Assembly: GCA_936450465.1 (NCBI GenBank) | Contig: OW388293.1 | Coordinates: 85,830,134-85,894,133, forward strand | Direction of reading: 5' to 3' | From: Gibbula magus | Taxonomy: Eukaryota; Mollusca; Gastropoda; Trochida; Trochidae | Length of the DNA stretch: 64,000 nucleotides | Part shown: positions 23,951-37,700 of the stretch, one piece after another | How positions within the stretch are numbered: position 1 is the first letter of the stretch | Layout: each line of letters starts with the position of its first letter | The notes under the pieces: model-generated | Databases searched by the model: none | What the model was told of the DNA's origin: nothing | Seen by the model: the letters and a program-made list of their open reading frames with translations, nothing else | Made by a program: the position numbers and the translations under genes

Positions 23951-25090
23951 ATATGGTCGGTACTGTCACACTGATATGGTCGTTACTGTAAGATTGATAT
24001 GGTCGGTACTGCCACATTGATATGGTCGGTACTGTCACATTGATATGGTCGGTACTGTAACAGTGAGATGGTCGGCAATGTAAGATTAATATTGTCGGTA
24101 CTGTCACATTGGTATGGTCGGTACTGTGACATTGAGATGGTCGGTACTGTAACATTGATATAATCGGTACTGTAAGAATGATATGGTTGGTACTGTAAGA
24201 TTGATATGGTCGGTAATGTCACATTGATATGGTCGGTACTGTCAGATTGATATGGTCGGTACTGCCAAATTGATATGGTCGGTACTGTCACATTGATATA
24301 ATCGGTACTGTAACAGTGAGATGGTCGGCAATGTAAGATTAATATGGTCGGTACTGTCACATTGATATGGTCGGTACTGTGACATTGAGATGGTCGGTAC
24401 TGTCACATTGATATGGTCGGTACTGTCACATTAATATAATCGATACTGTAAGATTGATATGGTTGGTACTGTAACATTGATATGGTCGGTACTGTCACAT
24501 TGATATGGTCGGTACTGTCACATTGGTATGGTCGGTACTGTAAGATTGATATGGTCGGTACTGTAAGATTGATATGGTCGGTACTCTCACGTTGATATGG
24601 TCGGTACTGTCACATTGATATAATCGGTAATTTCACATTGATGTGGTCGGTACTGTAACATTGAGATGGTCGGTCCTGTTAGATTGATATGGTCGGTACT
24701 GTAACATTGATATGGTCGGTACTGTAAGCTTGATATGGTCGGTACTGTCACATTGATATGGTCGGTTCTGTCACATTGATATAATCGGTACTGTCACATT
24801 GATATGGTCGGTACTGTAACATTGAGATGGTCGTTACTGTCACATTGATATAATCGGTACTGTAAGATTGATATGGTCGGTACTGTAACATTGATATGGT
24901 CGGTACTTTAAGATTGATATTGTCGGTACTGTGACAATGATATGGTCGGTACTGTAACATTGATATGGTCGGTACTGTAACATTGATATGGTCGGTACTG
25001 TCACATTGATGTAATCGGTATTGTCACATTGAAATGGTCGGTACTGTAAGATTGATATGGTAGGTACTGTAAGATTGATATGGTCGGTAC
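22400..25090. repeat. 2001-bp duplicated block within the array
   Basis: Sequence about 22400-23090 recurs at about 24400-25090, an offset of exactly 87 units (2001 bases). Shared odd variants include GGTAATTTCACATT, GGTCCTGTTAG and ATGGTAGGTACTG. Confidence 0.8.
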
Positions 25091-25700
25091 TGTAACATTG
25101 ATATGGTCGGTACTGTCACATTGATATAATCGGTACTGTAAGATTGATATGGTTGGTACTGTAAAATTGATATGGTCGGTACTGTCACATTGATATCGTC
25201 GGTAATGTGAGATTGATATGGTCGGTACTGTCACATTGACATGGTCGGTACTGTCACATTGATATAATCGGTACTGTAACAGTGAGATGGTCGGCACTGT
25301 AAGATTAATATGATGGGTACTGTAAGCTTGATATGGTCGGTACTGTCACATTGATATGGTCGGTACTGTCACATTGATATAATCGGTACTGTAACAGTGA
25401 GATGGTCGGCACTGTAAGATTAATATGGTCGGTACTGTAACATTGATATGGTCGGTACTGTAACATTGATATGGTCGGTACTTTAAGATTGATATGGTCG
25501 GTACTGTGACATTGATATGGTCGGTACTGTAACATTGATATGGTCGGTACTGTCACATTGATATGATCGGTACTGTGACATTGATATGGTCGGTGCTGTT
25601 ACATTGATATGGTCGGTACTGTCACATTGATATGGTCGGTACTGTAACATTGATATAATCGGTACTATCACATTGAGATGGTCGTTACTGTCACATTGAT

Positions 25701-28700
25701 ATAATCGGTACTGTCACATTGAGATGGTCGGTACTGTCACATTGATATAATCGGTATTGTAAGATTGAGATGGTCGTTACTGTCACATTGAGATGGTCGT
25801 TACTCTCACATTGATATAATCGGTTATGTAACCTTGAGATGGTCGTTACTGTCACATTGATATAATCGGTACTGTCACATTGATATGATCGGTACTGTAA
25901 CATCGATATAATCGGTACTGTAAGATTGAGATGGTCGTTACTGTCACATTGATATGATCGGTACTGTAACATTGATATAATCGGTATTGTCACATTGATA
26001 TGATCGGTACTGTAACATCGATAAAATCGGTACTGTAAGAGTCAGTTGGTCGTTACTATCACATTGATATAATCGGTACTGTCACATTGATATAATCGGT
26101 ACTGTCACATTGAGATGGTCGGTACTGTAACATTGATATAATCGGTACTGTCACATTGATATAATCGGTACTGTAACATTGATATAATCGGTGCTGTAAG
26201 ATTGAGATGGTCGTTACTGTCACATTCATATGGTCGGTACTATCACATTGAGATGGTCGTTACTGTCACATTGACATAATCGGTACTGTCACATTGATAT
26301 AATCGGTACTGTCACATTGAGATGGTCGGTACTGTCACATTGATATAATCGGTACTGTAACATTGAGATGGTCGTTACTGTCACATTGATATAATCGGTA
26401 CTGTAAGATTGAGATGGTTGTTACTGTCACATTGATATGATCGGTACTATATCATTGAGATGGTCGTTACTGTCACATTGATATAATCGGTACTGTCACA
26501 TTGAGATGGTCGGTACTGTCACATTGATATAATCGGTAATGTAAGATTGAGATGGTCGTTACTGTCACATTAATATGATCGGTACTATCACATTGAGATG
26601 GTCGTTACTGTCACATTGATATAATCGGTACTGTCACATTGAGATGGTCGGTACTGTCACATTGATATAATCGGTACTGTAACATTGAGATGGTCGTTAC
26701 TGTCACATTGATATGATCGGTACTATCACATTGAGATGGTCGTTACTGTCACATTGATATAATCGGTACTGTCACATTGAGATGGTCGGTACTGTCACAT
26801 TGATATAATCGGTACTGTAACATTGAGATGGTCGTTACTGTCACATTGATATAATCGGTACTGTAACATCGATATAAAACCGGTACTGTCACATTGATAT
26901 AATCGGTTCTGTAACATCGATATAATCGGTACTGTCACATTGAGATGGTCGGTACTGTAACATTGATATAATCGGTACTGTCACATTTATATAATCGGTA
27001 CTGTAACATCGATATAATCGGTACTGTAAGATTGAGATGGTCGTTACTGTCACATTGATATGATCGGTACTGTCACATTGATATAATCGGTACTGTCACA
27101 TTGATATAATCGGTACTGTAACATCGATATAATCGGTACTATAAGATTGAGATGATCGTTACTGTCACATTGATATAATCGGTACTGTCACATTGAGATG
27201 GTCGTTACTGTCACATCGATATAATCGGTAATGTCACATTGAGATGGTCGGTTCTGTCACATTGATATAATCGGTACTGTAACATTGAGATTGTCGTTAC
27301 TGTCACATTGATATAATCGGTACTGTAACATTGAGATGGTCGTTACTGTCACATTGATATAATCGGTACTGTAACATTGAGATGGTCGTTACTGTCACAT
27401 TGATATGATCGGTACTATTACATTGAGATGGTCGTTACTGTCACATTGATATAATCGGTACTGTCACATTGAGATGGTCGGTACTGTCACATTGATATAA
27501 TCGGTACTGTAACATTGAGATGGTCGTTACTGTCACATTGATATGATCGGTACTATCACATTGAGATTGTCGTTACTGTCACATTGATATAATCGGTACT
27601 GTCACATTGAGATGGTCGGTACTGTCACATTGATATAATCGGTACTGTAACATTGAGATGGTCGTTACTGTCACATTGATATGATCGGTACTATCACATT
27701 GAGATGGTCGTTACTGTCACATTGATATAATCGGTACTGTCACATTGAGATGGTCGGCACTGTCACATTGATATAATCGGTACTGTAACATTGAGATGGT
27801 CGTTACTGTCACATTGATATAATCGGTACTGTAACATCGATATAAAACCGGTACTGTCACATTGAGATGGTCGGTACTGTCACATTGATATAATCGGTAC
27901 TGCAACATTGAGATGGTCGTTACTGTCACATTGATATAATCGGTACTGTAACATCGATATTAAACCGGTACTGTCACATTGATATAATCGGTACTGTAAC
28001 ATCGATATAATCGGTACTGTCACATTGAGATGGTCGGTACTGTAACATTGATATAATCGGTACTGTCATATTTATATAATCGGTACTGTAACATCGATAT
28101 AATCGGTACTGTAAGATTGAGATGGTCGGTACTGTCACATTGATATAATCGGTACTGTCACATTGATATAATCGGTACTGTAACATCGATATAATCGGTA
28201 CTATAAGATTGAGATGGTCGTTACTGTCACATTGATATGGTCGGACTGTCACATTGATATAATCGGTACTGTAACATCGATATAATCGGTACTGTCACAT
28301 TGAGATGGTCGGTACTGTAACATTGATATAATCGGTACTGTCACATTTATATAATCGGTACTGTAACATCGATATAATCGGTACTGTAAGATTGAGATGG
28401 TCGTTACTGTCACATTGATATGATCGGTACTGTCACATTGATATAATCGGTACTGTCACATTGATATAATCGGTACTGTAACATCGATATAATCGGTACT
28501 ATAAGATTGAGATGGTCGTTACTGTCACATTGATATAATCGGTACTGTCACATTGAGATGGTCGTTACTGTCACATCGATATAATCGGTAATGTCACATT
28601 GAGATGATCGGTACTATCACATTGATATAATCGGTACTGTAACATTGAGATTGTCGTTAGTGTCACATTGATATAATCGGTACTGTAACATTGAGATGGT

Positions 28701-31700
28701 CGTTACTGTCACATTGATATAATCAGTACTGTCACATTGAGATGGTCGTTACTGTCACATCGATATAATCGGTAATGTCACATTGAGATGGTCGGTTCTG
28801 TCACATTGATATAATCGGTTCTGTAACATTGAGATGGTCGTTACTGTCACATTGATATGATCGGTACTATCACATTGAGATGGTCGTTACTGTCACATTG
28901 ATATAATCGGTACTGTCACATTGAGATGGTAGGTACTGTCACATTGATATAATCGGTACTGTAACATTGAGATGGTCGTTACTGTCACATTGATATGATC
29001 GGTACTATCACATTGAGATGGTCGTTACTGTCACATTGATATAATCGGTTCTGTAACATTGAGATGGTCGTTACTGTCACATTGATATAATCGGTACTGT
29101 AACATCGATATAAAACCGGTACTGTCACATTGATATAATCGGTACTGTAACATCGATATAATCGGTACTGTCACATTGAGATGGTCGGTACTGTAACATT
29201 GATATAATCGGTACTGTAACATTGAGATTGTCGTTACTGTCACATTGATATAATCGGTACTGTAACATTGAGATGGTCGTTACTGTCACATCGATATAAT
29301 CGGTAATGTCACATTGAGATGATCGGTACTATCACATTGATATAATCGGTACTGTAACATTGAGATTGTCGTTACTGTCACATTGATATAATCGGTACTG
29401 TAACATTGAGATGGTCGTTACTGTCACATTGATATAATCGGTACTGTCACATTGAGATGGTCGTTACTGTCACATCGATATAATCGGTAATGTCACATTG
29501 AGATGGTCGGTTCTGTCACATTGATATAATCGGTACTGTAACATTGAGATGGTCGTTACTGTCACATTGATATGATCGGTACTATCACATTGAGATGGTC
29601 GTTACTGTCACATTGATATAATCGGTACTGTCACATTGAGATGGTCGGTACTGTCACATTGATATAATCGGTACTGTAACATTGAGATGGTCGTTACTGT
29701 CACATTGATATGATCGGTACTATCACATTGAGATGGTCGTTACTGTCACATTGATATAATCGGTTCTGTAACATTGAGATGGTCGTTACTGTCACATTGA
29801 TATAATCGGTACTGTAACATTGATATAAAACCGGTACTGTCACATTGATATAATCGGAACTGTAACATCGATATAATCGGTACTGTCACATTGAGATGGT
29901 CGGTACTGTAACATTGATATAATCGGTACTGTCACATTTATATAATCGGTACTGTAACATCGATATAATCGGTACTGTAAGATTGAGATGGTCGTTACTG
30001 TCACATTGATATGATCGGTACTGTCACATTGATATAATCGGTACTGTCACATTGATATAATCGGTACTGTAACATCGATATAATCGGTACTATAAGATTG
30101 AGATGGTCGTTACTGTCACATTGATATAATCGGTACTGTCACATTGAGATGGTCGTTACTGTCACATCGATATAATCGGTAATGTCACATTGAGATGGTC
30201 GGTTCTGTCACATTGATATAATCGGTACTGTAACATTGACATTGTCGTTACTGTCACATTGATATAATCGGTACTGTAAATTGAGATGGTCGTTACTGTC
30301 ACATTGATATAATCGGTACTGTAACATTGAGATTGTCGTTACTGTCACATTGATATAATCGGTACTGTAACATTGAGATGGTCGTTACTGTCAGATTGAT
30401 ATAATCGGTACTGTAACATCGATATAATCGGTACTGTCACATTGAGATGGTCGTTACTGTCACATTGATATAATCGGTACTGTCACATTGAGATGGTCGT
30501 TCTTGTCACATTGATATAATCGGTTCTGTAACATTGAGATGGTCGTTACTGTCACATTGATATAATCGGTACTGTAACATCGATATAAAACCGGTACTGT
30601 CACATTGATATAATCGGTACTGTAACATCGATATAATCGGTACTGTCACATTGAGATGGTCGGTACTGTAACATTGATATAATCGGTACTGTAACATTGA
30701 GATTGTCGTTACTGTCACATTGATATAATCGGTACTGTAACATTGAGATGGTCGTTACTGTCACATCGATATAATCGGTAATGTCACATTGAGATGATCG
30801 GTACTATCACATTGATATAATCGGTACTGTAACATTGAGATTGTCGTTACTGTCACATTGATATAATCGGTACTGTAACATTGAGATGGTCGTTACTGTC
30901 ACATTGATATAATCGGTACTGTCACATTGAGATGGTCGTTACTGTCACATCGATATAATCGGTAATGTCACATTGAGATGGTCGGTTCTGTCACATTGAT
31001 ATAATCGGTACTGTAACATTGAGATGGTCGTTACTGTCACATTGATATGATCGGTACTATCACATTGAGATGGTCGTTACTGTCACATTGATATAATCGG
31101 TACTGTCACATTGAGATGGTCGGTACTGTCACATTGATATAATCGGTACTGTAACATTGAGATGGTCGTTACTGTCACATTGATATGATCGGTACTATCA
31201 CATTGAGATGGTCGTTACTGTCACATTGATATAATCGGTTCTGTAACATTGAGATGGTCGTTACTGTCACATTGATATAATCGGTACTGTAACATTGATA
31301 TAAAACCGGTACTGTCACATTGATATAATCGGAACTGTAACATCGATATAATCGGTACTGTCACATTGAGATGGTCGGTACTGTAACATTGATATAATCG
31401 GTACTGTCACATTTATATAATCGGTACTGTAACATCGATATAATCGGTACTGTAAGATTGAGATGGTCGTTACTGTCACATTGATATGATCGGTACTGTC
31501 ACATTGATATAATCGGTACTGTCACATTGATATAATCGGTACTGTAACATCGATATAATCGGTACTATAAGATTGAGATGGTCGTTACTGTCACATTGAT
31601 ATAATCGGTACTGTCACATTGAGATGGTCGTTACTGTCACATCGATATAATCGGTAATGTCACATTGAGATGGTCGGTTCTGTCACATTGATATAATCGG

Positions 31701-34700
31701 TACTGTAACATTGACATTGTCGTTACTGTCACATTGATATAATCGGTACTGTAAATTGAGATGGTCGTTACTGTCACATTGATATAATCGGTACTGTAAC
31801 ATTGAGATTGTCGTTACTGTCACATTGATATAATCGGTACTGTAACATTGAGATGGTCGTTACTGTCAGATTGATATAATCGGTACTGTAACATCGATAT
31901 AATCGGTACTGTCACATTGAGATGGTCGTTACTGTCACATTGATATAATCGGTACTGTCACATTGAGATGGTCGTTCTTGTCACATTGATATAATCGGTA
32001 CTGTCACATTGAGATGGTCGGTACTGTCACATTGATATAATCGGTACTGTCACATTGAGATGGTCGGTACTGTCACATTGATATAATCGGTACTGTCACA
32101 TTGATATAATCGGTACTGTCACATTGATATAATCGGTACTGTCACATTGAGATGGTCGGTACTGTAACATTGATATAAGCGGTACTGTCACATTGAGATG
32201 GTCGGTACTGTAACATTGATATAATCGGTACTGTCACATTGAAATGGTCGTTACTGTCACATTGATATAATCGGTACTGTAACATTGAGATGGTCGTTAC
32301 TGTCACATTGATATAATCGGTACTGTAACATCGATATAAAACCGGTACTGTCACATTGATATAATCGGTTCTGTAACATCGATATAATCGGTACTGTCAC
32401 ATTGAGATGGTCGGTACTGTAACATTGATATAATCGGTACTGTCACATTTATATAATCGGTACTGTAACATCGATATAATCGGTACTGTAAGATTGAGAT
32501 GGTCGTTACTGTCACATTGATATGATCGGTACTGTCACATTGATATAATCGGTACTGTCACATTGATATAATCGGTACTGTAACATCGATATAATCGGTA
32601 CTATAAGATTGAGATGGTCGTTACTGTCACATTGATATAATCGGTACTGTCACATTGAGATGGTCGTTACTGTCACATCGATATAATCGGTAATGTCACA
32701 TTGAGATGGTCGGTTCTGTCACATTGATATAATCGGTACTGTAACATTGAGATTGTCGTTACTGTCACATTGATATAATCGGTACTGTAACATTGAGATG
32801 GTCGTTACTGTCACATTGATATAATCGGTACTGTAACATTGAGATGGTCGTTACTGTCACATTGATATGATCGGTACTATCACATTGAGATGGTCGTTAC
32901 TGTCACATTGATATAATCGGTACTGTCACATTGAGATGGTCGGTACTGTCACATTGATATAATCGGTACTGTAACATTGAGATGGTCGTTACTCTCACAT
33001 TGATATGATCGGTACTATCACATTGAGATGGTCGTTACTGTCACATTGATATAATCGGTACTGTCACATTGAGATGGTCGGTACTGTCACATTGATATAA
33101 TCGGTACTGTAACATTGAGATGGTCGTTACTGTCACATTGATATGATCGGTACTATCACATTGAGATGGTCGTTACTGTCACATTGATATAATCGGTACT
33201 GTCACATTGAGATGGTCGGTACTGTCACATTGATATAATCGGTACTGTAACATTGAGATGGTCGTTACTGTCACATTGATATAATCGGTACTGTAACATC
33301 GATATAAAACCGGTACTGTCACATTGATATAATCGGTACTGTAACATCGATATAATCGGTACTGTCACATTGAGATGGTCGGTACTGTAACATTGATATA
33401 ATCGGTACTGTCACATTTATATAATCGGTACTGTAACATCGATATAATCGGTACTGTAAGATTGAGATGGTCGTTACTGTCACATTGATATGATCGGTAC
33501 TGTCACATTGATATAATCGGTACTGTCACATTGATATAATCGCTACTGTAACATCGATATAATCGGTACTATAAGATTGAGATGGTCGTTACTGTCACAT
33601 TGATATAATCGGTACTGTCACATTGAGATGGTCGTTACTGTCACATCGATATAATCGGTAATGTCACATTGAGATGGTCGGTTCTGTCACATTGATATAA
33701 TCGGTACTGTAACATTGAGATTGTCGTTACTGTCACATTGATATAATCGGTACTGTAACATTGAGATGGTCGTTACTGTCACATTGATATAATCGGTACT
33801 GTAACATTGAGATGGTCGTTACTGTCACATTGATATGATCGGTACTATCACATTGAGATGGTCGTTACTGTCACATTGATATAATCGGTACTGTCACATT
33901 GAGATGGTCGGTACTGTCACATTGATATAATCGGTACTGTAACATTGAGATGGTCGTTACTGTCACATTGATATGATCGGTACTATCACATTGAGATGGT
34001 CGTTACTGTCACATTGATATAATCGGTACTGTCACATTGAGATGGTCGGCACTGTCACATTGATATAATCGGTACTGTAACATTGAGATGGTCGTTACTG
34101 TCACATTGATATAATCGGTACTGTAACATCGATATAAAACCGGTACTGTAACATTGATATAATCGGTACTGTAACATCGATATAATCGGTACTGTCACAT
34201 TGAGATGGTCGGTACTGTAACATTGATATAATCGGTACTGTCACATTTATATAATCGGTACTGTAACATCGATATAATCGGTACTGTAAGATTGAGATGG
34301 TCGTTACTGTCACATTGATATGATCGGTACTGTCACATTGATATAATCGGTACTGTCACATTGATATAATCGCTACTGTAACATCGATATAATCGGTACT
34401 ATAAGATTGAGATGGTCGTTACTGTCACATTGATATAATCGGTACTGTCACATTGAGATGGTCGTTACTGTCACATCGATATAATCGGTAATGTCACATT
34501 GAGATGGTCGGTTCTGTCACATTGATATAATCGGTACTGTAACATTGAGATTGTCGTTACTGTCACATTGATATAATCGGTACTGTAACATTGAGATGGT
34601 CGTTACTGTCACATTGATATAATCGGTACTGTAACATTGAGATGGTCGTTACTGTCACATTGATATGATCGGTACTATCACATTGAGATGGTCGTTACTG

Positions 34701-37700
34701 TCACATTGATATAATCGGTACTATCACATTGAGATGGTCGTTACTGTCACATTGATATAATCGGTACTGTAACATTGAGATGGTCGTTACTGTCACATTG
34801 ATATAATCGGTACTGTAACATTGAGATGGTCGTTACTGTCACATTGATATAATCGGTACTGTAACATTGAGATGGTCGTTACTGTCACATTGATATGATC
34901 GGTACTATCACATTGAGATGGTCGTTACTGTCACATCGATATAATCGGTACTATAAGATTGAGATGGTCGTTACTGTCACATTGATATAATCGGTACTGT
35001 CACATTGAGATGGTCGTTACTGTCACATCGATATAATCGGTAATGTCACATTGAGATGGTCGGTTCTGTCACATTGATATTATCGGTACTGTAACATTGA
35101 GATTGTCGTTACTGTCACATTGATATAATCGGTACTGTAACATTGAGATGGTCGTTACTGTCACATTGATATAATCGGTACTGTAACATTGAGATGGTCG
35201 TTACTGTCACATTGATATGATCGGTACTATCACATTGAGATGGTCGTTACTGTCACATTGATATAATCGGTACTGTCACATTGAGATGGTCGGTACTTTC
35301 ACATTGATATAATCGGTACTGTAACATTGAGATGGTCGGTACTGTCACATTGATATGATCGGTACTATCACATTGAGATGGTCGTTACTTTCACATTGAT
35401 ATAATCGGTACTGTCACATTGAGATGGTCGGTACTGTCACATTGATATAATCGGTACTGCAACATTGAGATGGTCGTTACTGTCACATTGATATAATCGG
35501 TACTGTAACATCGATATAAAATGGGTACTGTCACATTGATATAATCGGTACTGTAACATCGATATAATCGGTACTGTCACATTGAGATGGTCGGTACTGT
35601 AACATTGATATAATCGGTACTGTCACATTTATATAATCGGTACTGTAACATCGATATAATCGGTACTGTAAGATTGAGATGGTCGTTACTGTCACATTGA
35701 TATGATCGGTACTGTCACATTGATATAATCGGTACTGTCACATTGATATAATCGGTACTGTAACATCGATATAATCGGTACTATAAGATTGAGATGGTCG
35801 TTATTGTCACATTGATATAATCGGTACTGTCACATTGAGATGGTCGTTACTGTCACATCGATATAATCGGTAATGTCACATTGAGATGATCGGTACTATC
35901 ACATTGATATAATCGGTACTGTAACATTGAGATTGTCGTTACTGTCACATTGATATAATCGGTACTGTAACATTGAGATGGTCGTTACTGTCACATTGAT
36001 ATAATCGGTACTGTCACATTGAGATGGTCGTTACTGTCACATCGATATAATCGGTAATGTCACATTGAGATGGTCGGTTCTGTCACATTGATATAATCGG
36101 TACTGTAACATTGAGATGGTCGTTACTGTCACATTGATATGATCGGTACTATCACATTGAGATGGTCGTTACTGTCACATTGATATAATCGGTACTGTCA
36201 CATTGAGATGGTCGGTACTGTCACATTGATATAATCGGTACTGTAACATTGAGATGGTCGTTACTGTCACATTGATATGATCGGTACTATCACATTGAGA
36301 TGGTCGTTACTGTCACATTGATATAATCGGTACTGTAACATTGAGATGGTCGTTACTGTCACATTGATATAATCGGTACTGTAACATCGATATAAAACCG
36401 GTACTGTCACATTGATATAATCGGTACTGTAACACAGATATAATCGGTACTGTCACATTGAGATGGTCGGTACTGTAACATTGATATAATCGGTACTGTC
36501 ACATTTATATAATCGGTACTGTAACATCGATATAATCGGTACTGTAAGATTGAGATGGTCGTTACTGTCACATTGATATGATCGGTACTGTCACATTGAT
36601 ATAATCGGTACTGTCACATTGATATAATCGCTACTGTAACATCGATATAATCGGTACTATAAGATTGAGATGGTCGTTACTGTCACATTGATATAATCGG
36701 TACTGTCACATTGAGATGGTCGTTACTGTCACATCGATATAATCGGTAATGTCACATTGAGATGGTCGGTTCTGTCACATTGATATAATCGGTACTGTAA
36801 CATTGAGATTGTCGTTACTGTCACATTGATATAATCGGTACTGTAACATTGAGATGGTCGTTACTGTCACATTGATATAATCGGTACTGTAACATTGAGA
36901 TTGTCGTTACTGTCACATTGATATAATCGGTACTGTAACATTGAGATGGTCGTTACTGTCAGATTGATATAATCGGTACTGTAACATCGATATAATCGGT
37001 ACTGTCACATTGAGATGGTCGTTACTGTCACATTGATATAATCGGTACTGTCACATTGAGATGGTCGTTACTGTCACATTGATATAATCGGTACTGTCAC
37101 ATTGAGATGGTCGGTACTGTCACATTGATATAATCGGTACTGTCACATTGAGATGGTCGGTACTGTCACATTGATATAATCGGTACTGTCACATTGATAT
37201 AATCGGTACTGTCACATTGATATAATCGGTACTGTCACATTGAGATGGTCGGTACTGTAACATTGATATAAGCGGTACTGTCACATTGAGATGGTCGGTA
37301 CTGTAACATTGATATAATCGGTACTGTAAGATTGAGATGGTCGTTACTGTCACATTGATATGATCGGTACTGTCACATTGAGATGGTCGGTACTGTCACA
37401 ATCATATAATCGGTACTGTCACATTGATATAATCGTTACTGTCACATTGATATAATCGGTACTGTTACATTGAGATGGTCGTTACTGTCACATTGATATA
37501 ATCGGTACTGTCACATTGAGATGGTCGTTACTGTCACATTGATATGATCGGTACTGTAAGATTGAGATGGTCGTTACTGTCACTTTCATATGGTCGGTAC
37601 GGTCACATTGATATAATTGGTACTGTCACATTGATATAATCGTTACTGTCACATAGATATAATCGGTACTGTCACATTGAGATGATCTTTACTGTCACAT

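Larger units (their letters stand above)
18391..25700. repeat. Satellite subarray I
   Basis: Dominated by units with GATATGGT or GATATGATCGG and endings TGTAACATT, TGTAAGATT or TGTCACATT. Contains the 230-bp (21321/21551), 2001-bp and 2645-bp multi-unit duplications. Most long minus-strand frames lie here. Confidence 0.8.

Noticed and set aside
18315..34313. About thirty minus-strand open frames with a 23-residue repeat (ISMLQYRPYQ...)
   Set aside because: All lie in the 23-bp satellite, occur in all three frames and depend on one variable base for stop codons. No leader, splice sites or end common to them.
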